Positions 22,686-32,780 of a DNA stretch of 39,347 bases are shown here, in pieces; the stretch's first letter is position 1; every line of letters begins with the position of its first letter. The notes beneath the pieces are model-generated. The model did not search any database. It had not been told where the DNA came from and saw only the letters and a list, made by a program, of their open reading frames with translations. Made by a program: the position numbers and the translations under genes. Source of the DNA: Prolixibacteraceae bacterium (GTDB lineage: Bacteria; Bacteroidota; Bacteroidia; Bacteroidales; Prolixibacteraceae); NCBI GenBank assembly GCA_028282705.1, contig JANQHI010000013.1, positions 1 through 39,347 on the forward strand, given 5' to 3'.

Positions 22686-24467
22686 ATGGGAAAGCATAAA
22701 TTACCACTAATAGTGCGTTTTCACAGATGGAGGCTTAAACACCTCAAAGAGAGGACGTTCATCACATTACTTAGTATTGTGGTAGGTATTATTGCTGGCT
22801 TTGCTGCTGTGATCATTAAAAATGCTGTAAGGCTTACGCAAAACCTTGTGCAAACTGTAATTTCACAGGAGGTTCAGAATTATATTTATTTTGCATTGCC
22901 AGTTATGGGGATTTTCCTGGCTATCCTTTTCATTAAGTATGCAGTGAGGAAACCTGTAAGGCATGGTATCCCCAATGTACTCCACAGCATATCCCAACTT
23001 AAAGGGAAATTAAGCAACCACAACCTTTTTTCATCAGTAATTAGCAGTTCTTTGACTGTGGGGTTTGGAGGGTCTGTAGGGTTAGAGGGGCCAACAGTAG
23101 CAACTGGGGCATCTTGGGGCTCATGGCTTTCGCGTTTTTTCAGGCTAAGTTATAAGAACATTATCCTGATGCTGGCATGTGCCTGTGCTGGTGCAATGGC
23201 AGCAATTTTTAAAGCCCCTATTGCAGCCATTGTATTTGCTGTTGAGGTGATTATGATTGACCTGACTGTTTTTTCCCTTGTCCCTCTTCTAATGGCTTCT
23301 GCTTCAGCAGTTATGACCTCCTATCTCTTCCTGGGGCAGGATGTGCTTTACCCATTTGAGGTGAAACAAACCTTTGAATTGGGTGACCTGCCTTATTATA
23401 TTTTATTGGGGATTTTTGCAGGAATGGTCTCTGTTTATTTCTCTAAAATGTACCTTTTCTTTGGGGGTATTTTTGATAAGATAAAAAAAGGCAGGACAAG
23501 GCTGTTGCTTGGAGGTATAGGCTTAGGGATACTGATCTTTTTCTTTCCTTCATTATATGGAGAAGGGTATGAAGCCATCAACTTGTGCCTTGAAGGGGAT
23601 TTGGAATACCTTTTCAATAATAGTTTGTTTTATGATTTGAGGGAAGAATTATGGGCTGCCCTGATTTTGTTGGCAGCTGTTATATTGCTGAAAATTATTG
23701 CAACATCACTTACTTTTGGTGCTGGTGGAGTGGGTGGTATTTTTGCCCCTACCCTGTTTATGGGGGTTAATACCGGGATGTTGTTTGCCCAGGTAATTAA
23801 CCTAACAGGTTTAAAACAGATAAACACTAATAATTTTGCACTGATAGGAATGGCAGGGTTAATAGCTGGTGTCCTTCATGCTCCTCTCACTGGAATTTTC
23901 CTTATTGCTGATATATCAGGTGGCTACAAGCTTTTTGTACCACTAATGGTTACAGCTACTTTTGCATATGTTACTGTAAGGGCATTTACGCCTAATTCTG
24001 TATACCATATCCAGTTAGCCAGAAGGAAAGAGCTGCTCACCCATGATAAGGATGCCAATATCCTTCAGTTAATGAAAGTAAAAAAACTGATTGAAACTGA
24101 TTTTGAAACCTTGCCTCCTGATGCCACCTTGCGTGATCTTGTAGGGGCAATATCAAGAAACCATAGGAACCTTTTCCCTGTAGTGGATGAAGATGGGATG
24201 TTGCAGGGGATGGTAAAAATGGATGATGTAAGGCAATTGATCTTTCAGCAGGAGTTATATGACAAAGTGCTTATCAAAGACCTGATGTATATGCCCAAAT
24301 TCTATATAAAACCCAATGACTCAATGGATATTGTTGCCCAAAAGTTTGAGACTTCAGGCAGGTTTAACCTGGCAGTAATTGATAATGGGAAATACATAGG
24401 TTTTATTTCAAGAGCAAAAGTTTTCACCAATTACAGAAAACAGATGATTAATGTTTCACATGTGTGA
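22686..24467 (+). CDS. CLC chloride channel/antiporter with CBS domains, copy A
   Basis: A 593-residue inner-membrane protein: a CLC core of about 440 residues followed by a CBS pair (about 465-590). The anion filter and gate are GSVGLEGP at 129-136 with gating Glu134, GGVGGIFAP, and the conserved Tyr in NSVYHIQLA. The residue matching E. coli ClC-ec1 Glu202 is Glu187, but the position of the proton glutamate (Glu203) is Val188, as in animal CLC channels. The Ser of GSGIP is replaced by His (RHGIP). Chloride conductance with weak or absent proton coupling is therefore possible. A TTG nine codons upstream could extend the protein, but the ATG at 22686 is better. It overlaps the next gene by one base. 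Confidence 0.92.
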   Translation: MGKHKLPLIVRFHRWRLKHLKERTFITLLSIVVGIIAGFAAVIIKNAVRLTQNLVQTVISQEVQNYIYFALPVMGIFLAILFIKYAVRKPVRHGIPNVLHSISQLKGKLSNHNLFSSVISSSLTVGFGGSVGLEGPTVATGASWGSWLSRFFRLSYKNIILMLACACAGAMAAIFKAPIAAIVFAVEVIMIDLTVFSLVPLLMASASAVMTSYLFLGQDVLYPFEVKQTFELGDLPYYILLGIFAGMVSVYFSKMYLFFGGIFDKIKKGRTRLLLGGIGLGILIFFFPSLYGEGYEAINLCLEGDLEYLFNNSLFYDLREELWAALILLAAVILLKIIATSLTFGAGGVGGIFAPTLFMGVNTGMLFAQVINLTGLKQINTNNFALIGMAGLIAGVLHAPLTGIFLIADISGGYKLFVPLMVTATFAYVTVRAFTPNSVYHIQLARRKELLTHDKDANILQLMKVKKLIETDFETLPPDATLRDLVGAISRNHRNLFPVVDEDGMLQGMVKMDDVRQLIFQQELYDKVLIKDLMYMPKFYIKPNDSMDIVAQKFETSGRFNLAVIDNGKYIGFISRAKVFTNYRKQMINVSHV

Positions 24468-26257
24468 TGCCCATGGAGAAGGAAAACACATTAGGGTTTT
24501 GGAATAAAATAGCAGCCTGGCAAATTGCTAAAATCCCTGAAAAACAGTTTATCTATTTTTTAAGCCTGGCTATTGGTGTTTTTAGCGGTATAGCTGCCCT
24601 GTTGTTAAAAAACCTGATCCATTTCCTGGGAAGCCATTTAACTGACTTGCTTCCTGATGAAACCCCTGGATACCTTCTGCTTGCATATCCTTTACTGGGG
24701 ATCATTTTAACTGTACTTTTTGTAAAAACAGTTATCAAAGATAACATTGGGCATGGTGTTTCAAAAATCCTGTTTTCCATATCCAGGAAAAGTGGGCAAC
24801 TAAGAAAACACAATACATGGTCATCTATGATAGCCAGTTCCCTGACCATTGGGTTGGGAGGCTCAGTAGGGGCTGAAGCTCCCATTGTATTAACAGGGGC
24901 ATCCATAGGGTCAACCCTGGCAAGGCTCTTTAAACTCCAGTACAAATATGTTATCCTGATGATTGGCTGTGGTGCAGCTGGTGCCATAGCTGGCATTTTT
25001 AAAGCTCCCATTGCAGGCATTGTTTTTACCCTTGAAGTGCTGATGCTTGACCTGTCAATGGCTTATCTGTTGCCTTTACTAATATCATCAGTTACAGCAG
25101 CTACCCTTTCTTATTTTTTCATGGGTTCAGGGGTATTGTTAAAGTTCTCCCAGGTTACACCTTTTGAAATCCAAAATTTAGGTTATTATGTTGTACTTGG
25201 CATTTTTGCAGGTTTTGTGTCCCTCTATTTCACGCGCACAGCCATGTACATTGAAAAGCTTTTTGGCAAAAGCAATAACATCCTATTAAAAATTGGTATT
25301 GGTGGCACAACCCTTGGGTTGCTGATTTTTTTATTCCCTTCTTTGTGGGGCGAAGGTTATATCAGCATCAACAATATTTTTACTGGAAAAGGGGCTGACC
25401 TCCTGAATAACTCCATCTTTTTTTCGTGGAAAAAAAACAACTACCTGCTACTTATAATCCTTGCAGGCATCCTTATTTTTAAAGTGATTGCCATGGCAGC
25501 AACAACTGGGGCAGGTGGCATAGGTGGTATTTTTGCCCCATCACTGTTTATGGGGGCTGTGGCAGGTTTTTTCCTTGCAAGGTTACTGAACGCCATTTAT
25601 GGGCTGGAGTTACCTGAAGATAATTTTGCCCTGGCAGGTATGTCAGGTGTAATGGCTGCAGTGATGCATGCCCCACTTACAGCTATTTTCCTTATTGCTG
25701 AAATAACTGGAGGCTATGGGTTATTTATGCCATTGATACTGGTTTCAACTGTGGCCTACCTTACCATTATGCTGTTTGAAAAGCATTCTATTTATACAAA
25801 ACGCCTTGCCCAACGTGGAGAGCTTATTACCCACCATAAGGATAAGGCTGTGTTGCAGCTAATGAATTTAAAGCCCCTCATTGAAAAGGATTTTGAAATC
25901 CTAAAACCAGATGCCACTTTGCGTGACCTGGTAAAAGCCATTTCCATTTCAAAAAGGAACTTGTTTCCGGTGGTTGATGCTGATGGGAATATGGAAGGGA
26001 TGGTTAAGCTCAGTGAGATCAGGGGGTTGATCTTTGAAAAGGAATTGTATGATGAGGTAAAAATCAATGACATCATGTATATGCCTGAGCATTTTATTTC
26101 ACCCTATGACAGCATGGAAGAAGTAGCTGAGAAATTTGAAAGCTCAGGGCGTTTTAACCTGGCTGTATTGGATAATGGGAAATACCTGGGCTTTCTTTCC
26201 AGGTCAAAAGTATTTACCAAATACAGGCAAACCCTACAGGATGTTTCTCAGGAGTAG
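24467..26257 (+). CDS. CLC chloride channel/antiporter with CBS domains, copy B
   Basis: A 596-residue paralogue of the preceding gene, with the same layout of CLC core and CBS pair. The filter reads GSVGAEAP at 132-139 (Glu137 kept, but Gly-Pro changed to Ala-Pro). GIGGIFAP and the HSIYTKRLA tyrosine are present. Glu190-Val191 repeats the loss of the proton glutamate, and GHGVS replaces GSGIP. The ATG at 24467 shares its A with the TGA of copy A, so translation is coupled. CLC proteins work as dimers, so the two products may form a heterodimer. The CBS domains suggest control by adenine nucleotides. A second start at 24473 would shorten the protein by two residues. Confidence 0.92.
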   Translation: MPMEKENTLGFWNKIAAWQIAKIPEKQFIYFLSLAIGVFSGIAALLLKNLIHFLGSHLTDLLPDETPGYLLLAYPLLGIILTVLFVKTVIKDNIGHGVSKILFSISRKSGQLRKHNTWSSMIASSLTIGLGGSVGAEAPIVLTGASIGSTLARLFKLQYKYVILMIGCGAAGAIAGIFKAPIAGIVFTLEVLMLDLSMAYLLPLLISSVTAATLSYFFMGSGVLLKFSQVTPFEIQNLGYYVVLGIFAGFVSLYFTRTAMYIEKLFGKSNNILLKIGIGGTTLGLLIFLFPSLWGEGYISINNIFTGKGADLLNNSIFFSWKKNNYLLLIILAGILIFKVIAMAATTGAGGIGGIFAPSLFMGAVAGFFLARLLNAIYGLELPEDNFALAGMSGVMAAVMHAPLTAIFLIAEITGGYGLFMPLILVSTVAYLTIMLFEKHSIYTKRLAQRGELITHHKDKAVLQLMNLKPLIEKDFEILKPDATLRDLVKAISISKRNLFPVVDADGNMEGMVKLSEIRGLIFEKELYDEVKINDIMYMPEHFISPYDSMEEVAEKFESSGRFNLAVLDNGKYLGFLSRSKVFTKYRQTLQDVSQE

Positions 26258-26435
26258 GTCCCTCCCTGGCTGATTAGCAAGGAATACATTCAAGACTATT
26301 TGTAGATATTTTTCTTTGCAAAACTTAGTATCCTTTGTGATCCTTGGTGAATAGTTTTATGATAACACAGTTCTTTTTCCATCTCTTTTAAACAACACAA
26401 CTTCAATGTATAAATCTTTAATGCAACCAATTTTA

Positions 26436-26443
26436 TATTTTTG
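26436..26443 (+). promoter_or_regulatory. -7 box candidate for the PAP2 gene
   Basis: TATTTTTG fits TAnnTTTG, about 37 bases before the ATG at 26481. No good TTTG was found at the usual distance upstream; a TTTA lies 15 bases away. Confidence 0.35.
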
Positions 26444-26480
26444 TATCCTATGGAAACATAAATAAAGAAGCCAAATTAAG

Positions 26481-27314
26481 ATGAAAACAATTTTAACGAC
26501 CCTGTTTGCACTTTCATTGTTATGCTTTAACAATATACTTTCAGCAAAGGAAATTATTAAAGAAAAACCTGCTAAAGTATACCATCTCAACTATTTGGTT
26601 GATGGTTCAATTACCACAGCAGGCTTATTGGCCAGCAAGTTTGGAACAGACTATTTGCGTGATAGAGAGCCTAACCTGGCTGAAATACCAACCCTAACCC
26701 CTGGTGATATATGGTGGTTTGACAGGGGGGCAACAAAGGTTAACCCTGCTGATGCCAGCCATTCTTTAAAACTTTCAGATGATTGGGTTTTTTATACCAA
26801 AATAGCCCCAGCCATTTTGCTGCTTGATAAAAACATCAACAGATACTGGTATGATATTGCCACCCTCTACCTTGAAGCCCATGCTATCCATGCCTCAGCA
26901 TACCTGGCTGCTGCCATCCCAATCAAGAGGTACAGGCCACTGATGTATAACCCGAGTGAATCAATGGAAAGGAAAACAGGAGAGAATACTACCAATGCTT
27001 TTTTTTCAGGCCATGCTGGCATGGCAGCCACATCCATGTTTTTTATGGCTAAAGTTTATCTTGACCACCATCCTGAAATAAAGCATAAATGGGTTTATTA
27101 TACCGGGGCATCAATCCCCCCTGCCATAGTAGGTTATTACAGGTACAAGGCAGGAAAACACTTCCCCACAGATATACTGGTTGGAATAGCTTTTGGGGCA
27201 GCTTCAGGCATACTGGTTCCTGAATGGCATAAAAAGAAAGAAAGGAAACTCTCTTTTGTCCCCTACACAAATAACTATTCAACAGGATTATATCTAAAAT
27301 TGAAGCTGAATTAA
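26481..27314 (+). CDS. PAP2-family phosphatase, exported
   Basis: A 277-residue membrane-associated or periplasmic acid phosphatase of the PAP2 superfamily, whose members dephosphorylate lipid phosphates or isoprenoid diphosphates. A signal peptide covers about residues 1-22. The three PAP2 motifs are KRYRP (K149 to P153), FFSGHAG (S176, H178) and YYRYKAGKHFPTD (R221, nucleophile H227, D231). Hydrophobic segments between them fit a helical bundle. The likely role is recycling of undecaprenyl diphosphate or removal of phosphate from lipid A, but the sequence does not decide. The gene stands alone between the CLC pair and a convergent serine hydrolase. Confidence 0.88.
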   Translation: MKTILTTLFALSLLCFNNILSAKEIIKEKPAKVYHLNYLVDGSITTAGLLASKFGTDYLRDREPNLAEIPTLTPGDIWWFDRGATKVNPADASHSLKLSDDWVFYTKIAPAILLLDKNINRYWYDIATLYLEAHAIHASAYLAAAIPIKRYRPLMYNPSESMERKTGENTTNAFFSGHAGMAATSMFFMAKVYLDHHPEIKHKWVYYTGASIPPAIVGYYRYKAGKHFPTDILVGIAFGAASGILVPEWHKKKERKLSFVPYTNNYSTGLYLKLKLN

Positions 27315-27337
27315 AATTAATCCTTACTCATTCATCC

Positions 27338-28888
27338 TCAATCCTTCTTTATTTTATAAGGTTTCAACTCCTCAAAAAAGATGTCATTATTGGGTACATC
27401 AAAACTAAGCCCGGTGATGTCCAGGTTATTGTCTATATTAAACTTAACAGTCCCAAAATCAAACCAGGCATGTTTATATCGCCAATCCAGTTTCCACACA
27501 TCATAATGCCAGTGGGTAAGGGTTGCATCCAGCTCTGGGGTATGCTCAAATGCCATGTGCAAGCGTCCATCTTTTAGCCCCACATAAATTTTCCCATAGA
27601 TATCAGACTTGAAAGCACCCTCATAAGCCTCCAGCCCAAGTGAGGGGTTTGTGCCTTCTACCCTTTTCTTTTTCCTGTCTTTAATCCTGGTATCACTATT
27701 CCTCCATTTGGTTACTTTCTCCAGCATTTCTGCTGACCAGTCTTTTTCAGGCTGCCCAAGCAATACTTCCAAGGCATAATAAGTAACTGCCCTGGTTGGG
27801 GAATTCATGCCATTGGTTAATACCACTACCCCCAGGTTTTTATCAGGTACCATATTTACTGATGAGATCATCCCATCAAAGCCTCCACCATGGCTTACCT
27901 TCAGGTTGCCATAATAATCAGCTAACCCCCAGCCAAGCCCATATCCACTAAAGTGGTTATTAAAATCATTCTCTTTTGTGCGTTCAACTTTGTGGCTATT
28001 ATGCATTGCCCAAATGGTATTCCTTGATGCTGGTGTTAAAATGGTATCCTGCCCAACAATCCCATGTTCCAGGTTGAACATCATCCACTTGCACATATCA
28101 TTAGCTGATGATATAAGCCCTCCCAGTGCTGCAATTTCCTCCCAATCAACATATGGGATAGGCACATTCTTTTCACCTTCCAATGCATGTGGAGTGGCAT
28201 AATTCCCTTTTTCCTCCAACTCCCTGATTGAGTAGATAGTCCTCTCAAGCCCAATGGGGTCCAATAAACGCTCCTGTATATTCTCACCCCAGGTTTTCCC
28301 TGTAACTACTTTTATAACTTCACCAGCTGTTATGTACATCACATTAGAATATCCATATCCTGCCCTAAAATCAAATCTTTTGGGTAAGTATTTTACCCTT
28401 TCTACTATTTCAGGTGCTGTAAGGTTGGATTTATACCATATAAAATCACCACTGAAAGTACCTAAGCCAACCCTGTGGCACAACAAATCAAGTATGGTAG
28501 TTTCATTGCTTTCATATCTACCATACAGTTCAAAACCAGGCAGGTAATCCCTCACTTTATCATCCCAATCAAGTTTGCCTTCTTGTACCAATGTGGCTAT
28601 TATAGCTGAAGTAAATGCTTTTGTATTACTAGCTATGGCAAATAGGGTGTTTCCATCAGGAACTTTATCTTTCCCAACTTCTTTTACCCCATATCCTTTT
28701 GAAAAAATTATTTCACCATCTTTTACAATGCCTACACTCATCCCTGGTACATCCCAATCATTCACAGCCCTTTGGAAATAGTCATCTAACTTTTGTAAAT
28801 CAACCTCTGAAACGCTGCTTTGAGCCCATCCTGATATAACCCAAAGCAGGGAGAAAATTATTAGGAATCCATATTTTTTCATCATCAT
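27338..28888 (-). CDS. Serine hydrolase, class C beta-lactamase-like, with DUF3471 domain
   Basis: A 516-residue exported enzyme. A signal peptide ends near residue 23 (WVISGWAQ). The catalytic domain has S87-N-T-K90 (SxxK), Y180-S-N182 (YxN) and H333-G-G (the KTG-equivalent box), the set shared by class C beta-lactamases, DD-peptidases and esterases of the PF00144 family. The last 100 residues (YEGAFKSDIYGKIYVGLKDGRL onward) look like DUF3471. Enzymes of this kind usually act on peptidoglycan fragments, D-amino-acid peptides or esters; antibiotic resistance should not be assumed. A hairpin lies just upstream of the start. It is convergent with the PAP2 gene, leaving only 23 bases between stops. 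Confidence 0.9.
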   Translation of the reverse strand: MMMKKYGFLIIFSLLWVISGWAQSSVSEVDLQKLDDYFQRAVNDWDVPGMSVGIVKDGEIIFSKGYGVKEVGKDKVPDGNTLFAIASNTKAFTSAIIATLVQEGKLDWDDKVRDYLPGFELYGRYESNETTILDLLCHRVGLGTFSGDFIWYKSNLTAPEIVERVKYLPKRFDFRAGYGYSNVMYITAGEVIKVVTGKTWGENIQERLLDPIGLERTIYSIRELEEKGNYATPHALEGEKNVPIPYVDWEEIAALGGLISSANDMCKWMMFNLEHGIVGQDTILTPASRNTIWAMHNSHKVERTKENDFNNHFSGYGLGWGLADYYGNLKVSHGGGFDGMISSVNMVPDKNLGVVVLTNGMNSPTRAVTYYALEVLLGQPEKDWSAEMLEKVTKWRNSDTRIKDRKKKRVEGTNPSLGLEAYEGAFKSDIYGKIYVGLKDGRLHMAFEHTPELDATLTHWHYDVWKLDWRYKHAWFDFGTVKFNIDNNLDITGLSFDVPNNDIFFEELKPYKIKKD

Positions 28889-28899
28889 TTGGTTTTAGG

Positions 28900-28940
28900 T
28901 TATAGTGAGGGCTTCACTTTGAGTTAAACCCTCACTATAA
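28900..28940. terminator. Perfect 12-bp inverted repeat between two (-) genes
   Basis: TTATAGTGAGGG (28900-28911) pairs perfectly with CCCTCACTATAA (28929-28940), loop 17 bases. It sits after the stop of the small membrane protein gene and just before the start of the serine hydrolase, both on (-). Termination of the first is plausible, though no T-run follows on that strand. An operator for the hydrolase is the alternative. Confidence 0.45.
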
Positions 28941-28952
28941 TTTATGCTCTTA

Positions 28953-29351
28953 TTATTTTAATACTTTCAAGTTCAAGCTATACCCAACAATAAACACCAA
29001 TGTAAAAATAGCATTGGTAAATGAAAAAGCCTGCCAACTTAGCCAAACCATAGGTAATGCAGCAATTACCAGTTGGGCTATCAGGTATAAAAAATAACCA
29101 TCCTTGTGTAATTTCCACATCCTTATGGCTCCTGTCAGGGAAAATGCATGTAATACCATAAACAAGATAAAATACAAAGGGGTAATACCATCCATTGAAG
29201 TAAGGTTGGTAACTGATTTGATCATTTCTGAAGCCTTGCCAAAAAACAATGACAATAAAAAATACCCAATAAAACCAATCCCACTTCCAATAAAAGTGAG
29301 TATACAAAGGGCACTCAAAAATGCAGGGTGTTTTTCTTTTCTAATTTCCAT
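28953..29351 (-). CDS. Small four-helix membrane protein of unknown function
   Basis: I do not recognise this 132-residue protein. It has a short charged N-terminus (MEIRKEKHPAFL), then four hydrophobic helices at about residues 11-34, 54-75, 86-104 and 108-127, with a charged MWKLHKDG between the second and third. This helix pattern suits a small integral membrane protein of the kind often annotated as a DUF in Bacteroidota. A longer frame opens at 29456, but its extra residues (MDGSKLILFKPGRN...) are not membrane-protein-like and would run under the glyA promoter, so the ATG at 29351 is preferred. It is transcribed divergently from glyA. Confidence 0.6.
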   Translation of the reverse strand: MEIRKEKHPAFLSALCILTFIGSGIGFIGYFLLSLFFGKASEMIKSVTNLTSMDGITPLYFILFMVLHAFSLTGAIRMWKLHKDGYFLYLIAQLVIAALPMVWLSWQAFSFTNAIFTLVFIVGYSLNLKVLK

Positions 29352-29415
29352 ATACAGGTATATTCCAAAAATAATTAATTGTTTAAAAATAATGAGAAAA
29401 TCTGATCTTTGTAAG

Positions 29416-29446
29416 TTTCTGCCTGGTTTAAAAAGTATTAACTTTG
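29416..29446 (+). promoter_or_regulatory. Promoter candidate of glyA
   Basis: TAACTTTG at 29439-29446 fits the TAnnTTTG box, and TTTC at 29416-29419, 19 bases upstream, is one base from TTTG. Transcription would start near 29453, leaving an 80-base leader before the glyA ATG. Confidence 0.45.
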
Positions 29447-29534
29447 AGCCATCCAAAATTCTTGTAAAGAATTTGAAGGTTGCCCATTTTAAAAAGGCTT
29501 TATTAAGCTGAATTATTAAATAAAATTATCAGTA

Positions 29535-30815
29535 ATGAAGAGAGATACTGTAATATTTGATATTATCAAAAAAGAGCGTGAACGCCAGTTAAGTGGAATA
29601 GAATTAATAGCTTCTGAAAACTTTGTAAGTGAGCAGGTTATGGAAGCCATGGGATCAGTCATGACTAACAAATATGCAGAAGGCTATCCAGGGAAAAGGT
29701 ATTATGGGGGCTGCCAGTTTGTTGATATGACTGAGCAGTTGGCCATTGACAGGATCAAAGAATTGTATGGGGCTGAATGGGCAAATGTACAACCCCACTC
29801 AGGGGCACAGGCAAATGCTGCAGTATTAAGTGTTATCCTGAAACCAGGTGATATTTTCCTGGGCCTTGACCTTTCTCATGGAGGGCACCTTTCACATGGG
29901 TCACATGTAAACTCATCAGGTATTTTGTATAAGCCTGTGGGATACAAAGTGAAAGAGGACACAGGCATGGTGGATTATGATGAGATGGAAGCATTAGCTT
30001 TAGAACATAAACCCAAACTGATCATTGGTGGGGCTTCAGCTTACAGCCGTGACTGGGACTATACACGCATGCGCCAAATTGCTGACCAGGTAGGTGCTTT
30101 GCTGATGATTGATATGGCCCACCCAGCAGGGTTGATTGCTGCTAACTTGTTGAATAACCCTCTTGAACATGCCCATGTGGTAACTTCAACAACCCATAAA
30201 ACCTTGCGTGGACCACGTGGAGGTATCATCCTGATGGGGAAAGATTTTGAAAATCCATGGGGTATTGTAACCAAAAAAGGTGTGGTAAGAACCATGTCTT
30301 CATTGTTTGATTCAGCAGTATTCCCAGGACAACAGGGAGGACCTCTGGAGCATGTGATTGCTTCCAAGGCTATTGCTTTTGGTGAAGCCCTGACACCTGA
30401 ATTCAAAACATACCAACAGCAGGTTAAAAAGAATGCTGATGTAATGGCTCAGGCTTTTATTGAACTGGGGTACAAAGTAATCTCTGGGGGAACTGATAAC
30501 CACTCAATGCTGATTGATTTGCGCACAAAATTCCCTGAAATTACTGGTAAATCGGTTGAGAACACTTTGGTAAAAGCTGATATTACAGTAAATAAAAATA
30601 TGGTACCTTTTGACAGCAGGTCACCTTTCCAAACCTCAGGTTTAAGGGTAGGTACACCTGCCATTACTACGCGTGGGGTGAAAGAAGATTTAATGCCTGA
30701 GATTGTCCAACTAATTGATGATGTGATCTCCAATATTGAAGATGAAAGTATGCTGGATAAGGTGAGGGAAAAAGTAAATGCTATAATGAAAGGCTTCCCT
30801 CTTTTTGCAGGCTAA
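29535..30815 (+). CDS. glyA: Serine hydroxymethyltransferase
   Basis: GlyA interconverts serine and glycine with transfer of a one-carbon unit to tetrahydrofolate, using pyridoxal phosphate in the cytoplasm. The 426-residue protein has the usual length. It shows [34 protein letters not shown] at the N-terminus, and the PLP-binding lysine K222 lies in [24 protein letters not shown] and the C-terminal [16 protein letters not shown] are also conserved. The gene has its own probable promoter and is followed by a clear terminator, so it is monocistronic. Confidence 0.97.
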   Translation: MKRDTVIFDIIKKERERQLSGIELIASENFVSEQVMEAMGSVMTNKYAEGYPGKRYYGGCQFVDMTEQLAIDRIKELYGAEWANVQPHSGAQANAAVLSVILKPGDIFLGLDLSHGGHLSHGSHVNSSGILYKPVGYKVKEDTGMVDYDEMEALALEHKPKLIIGGASAYSRDWDYTRMRQIADQVGALLMIDMAHPAGLIAANLLNNPLEHAHVVTSTTHKTLRGPRGGIILMGKDFENPWGIVTKKGVVRTMSSLFDSAVFPGQQGGPLEHVIASKAIAFGEALTPEFKTYQQQVKKNADVMAQAFIELGYKVISGGTDNHSMLIDLRTKFPEITGKSVENTLVKADITVNKNMVPFDSRSPFQTSGLRVGTPAITTRGVKEDLMPEIVQLIDDVISNIEDESMLDKVREKVNAIMKGFPLFAG

Positions 30816-30836
30816 AACCTATTAAATGAATACTTC

Positions 30837-30877
30837 AAATGCCATCAACCAATAGGATGATGGCATTTTATTTTTGA
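30837..30877 (+). terminator. Terminator of glyA
   Basis: AAATGCCATC (30837-30846) pairs with GATGGCATTT (30859-30868), a perfect 10-bp stem with a 12-base loop, followed by TATTTTTGA. It lies 21 bases after the glyA stop. This is the best intrinsic terminator in the window. Confidence 0.75.
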
Positions 30878-31067
30878 TCTGTTAAGGATTAAAGTCCATA
30901 GATATTTTTGATTCTTTATGCCTGGGGTTATTGAGTGAGATATAAAACATTGGGTTTTAGCCCTTCATTGCACAATTTTATGTTTCTCAACTTTTCCAAT
31001 TAATTTCATATTGTGGGTTACAAACTAAATGCTATTTTTAGGTTCTTTCAAATCCAAAAATGGCAAC

Positions 31068-32780
31068 ATGGCTAAACTAAATGACTTTTTAACCCTCATT
31101 GATGGGTATATTGGAGGTTCAGGATGGTTTGTATTTTTTCTTTTAGGGACAGGTGTTTTCTTCACCATTTACCTAAAATTCCCCCAGTTCAGGTACCTAA
31201 AGCACTCCCTTAGGATTGTTCGTGGAAAATTTGATCAAGAAGGAGATAAAGGAGATACTTCCCATTTCCAGGCTTTGGCTACTGCCCTTTCCGGGACTGT
31301 TGGGACTGGCAACATTGCTGGGGTTGCCCTGGCTATCCACCTGGGAGGGCCTGCTGCCTTATTTTGGATGCTGGTAACTGCTGCTGTGGGTATGACCACC
31401 AAATTTGTTGAGGTTACTCTTTCTCACAAATACAGGGACATTGCTGCAGATGGTTCTATATCTGGTGGTCCAATGTATTTTATGAAGAAAAGGTTGAATA
31501 TTAAACTTAGCAATGGTGGCATTATTAAAACAGGTAGTTTCCTTGGAATTCTGTTTGCCATTGCAACTATCCTCTCTTCTTTTGGAACGGGAAGCCTACC
31601 ACAGGTTAACAGTATTTCAAACTCCCTTTTCGAAACTTTTGGTTTAAACCATGTCCTTACAGGAGGAATCCTTGCTGTCCTTCTTGGAGCAGTTATCATT
31701 GGAGGTATTAAAAGGATTGCAAAAGTAACTTCAACCCTGGTTCCAATGATGGCTATCATCTACTTTATAGGTGCCATTGCTGTAATTGGTTACAACTATG
31801 AAAATATTATCCCATCACTTTCAGCCATTATTGGTGATGTATTCACAGGAACAGCTGCAGTAGGTGGGTTCCTTGGTGGAAGTATTGCCTTTGCCTTTAA
31901 TCGTGGAGTAAATCGTGGGCTTTTCTCAAATGAAGCTGGGCAGGGTTCTGCTCCTATTGCCCATGCTGCAGCCAGGGCTCATGAGCCTGTTTCTGAAGGG
32001 CTGGTTGCTTTGCTTGAACCTTTTATTGATACAATTATCATATGTACCCTCACAGGATTAGTGCTGTTATCATCTGGTGTTTGGACAGAAAAACTTGAAA
32101 ATAAATTCCAGGCTACTGACCTGATTGTTTTTGCTGATAGTTATGATGATCAGGTTGAAGAAGATAAATCCAACCTGTTTGCTTACCTAAGTGATGAAAA
32201 GGAATTGCCTCTGCTCACGGGAAGCTTAAATGTTGTTGATGGTTCAATTGAGAACCAACCTACTATTTTCCATGCCCGTTCTGTTGCTGAAGAAGTGAAA
32301 GTTTGGGTAAACAACCAACTTTATTCTGGGGAATTGGAATTTAATGAGGGCAAATTAGTTACCAAAGAGGGTATCTACTTAACAGGAAAATCACTCATGC
32401 ACAGTGCACCTCTTACAACCATTGCTTTTACTAGAAGCTGGTTTGGACAGTATGGCAAGTACATTGTTTCTATTGGTTTACTGCTATTTGCATTCTCAAC
32501 AGCTATTAGCTGGTCTTACTATGGTGGACGGGCAGTTACCTATTTATTTGGTGTAAAAGGTGTAGTATATTACAGAATTGTTTATGTAATTGGATTTTTC
32601 CTGGCCGCATTTACAGATACCACTATTATTTGGACACTATCTGGTATTACTATTGCATTGATGACTATACCTAACTTATTTGGAATTTTGATCCTTTCAA
32701 AAGAAATGAAATCAGAAGTTAAAAAATTCTGGAAGGAGTATGCCAGAAGGTATCCTGATGAAAAAACCCCAAGGGGATAA
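31068..32780 (+). CDS. Alanine/glycine:cation symporter (AGCS) family protein
   Basis: A 570-residue inner-membrane transporter that imports alanine or glycine with sodium (or protons). The N-terminal core is typical: [30 protein letters not shown], then [30 protein letters not shown], and [26 protein letters not shown] soluble insertion of about 105 residues ([17 protein letters not shown] to [14 protein letters not shown]) separates two late helices; such insertions occur in Bacteroidota members. The end, [17 protein letters not shown], is cytoplasmic. An upstream in-frame ATG at 31029 adds 13 residues of unusual composition, so 31068 is the more likely start. Its place after glyA and before glnA suits amino-acid nitrogen metabolism, but each looks separately transcribed. 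Confidence 0.9.
   Translation: MAKLNDFLTLIDGYIGGSGWFVFFLLGTGVFFTIYLKFPQFRYLKHSLRIVRGKFDQEGDKGDTSHFQALATALSGTVGTGNIAGVALAIHLGGPAALFWMLVTAAVGMTTKFVEVTLSHKYRDIAADGSISGGPMYFMKKRLNIKLSNGGIIKTGSFLGILFAIATILSSFGTGSLPQVNSISNSLFETFGLNHVLTGGILAVLLGAVIIGGIKRIAKVTSTLVPMMAIIYFIGAIAVIGYNYENIIPSLSAIIGDVFTGTAAVGGFLGGSIAFAFNRGVNRGLFSNEAGQGSAPIAHAAARAHEPVSEGLVALLEPFIDTIIICTLTGLVLLSSGVWTEKLENKFQATDLIVFADSYDDQVEEDKSNLFAYLSDEKELPLLTGSLNVVDGSIENQPTIFHARSVAEEVKVWVNNQLYSGELEFNEGKLVTKEGIYLTGKSLMHSAPLTTIAFTRSWFGQYGKYIVSIGLLLFAFSTAISWSYYGGRAVTYLFGVKGVVYYRIVYVIGFFLAAFTDTTIIWTLSGITIALMTIPNLFGILILSKEMKSEVKKFWKEYARRYPDEKTPRG

Noticed and set aside
27338-28888. Calling the serine hydrolase an antibiotic-resistance beta-lactamase
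   Set aside because: The SxxK/YxN/HGG set and the DUF3471 tail are shared by many esterases and peptidases; nothing specific to resistance is visible.
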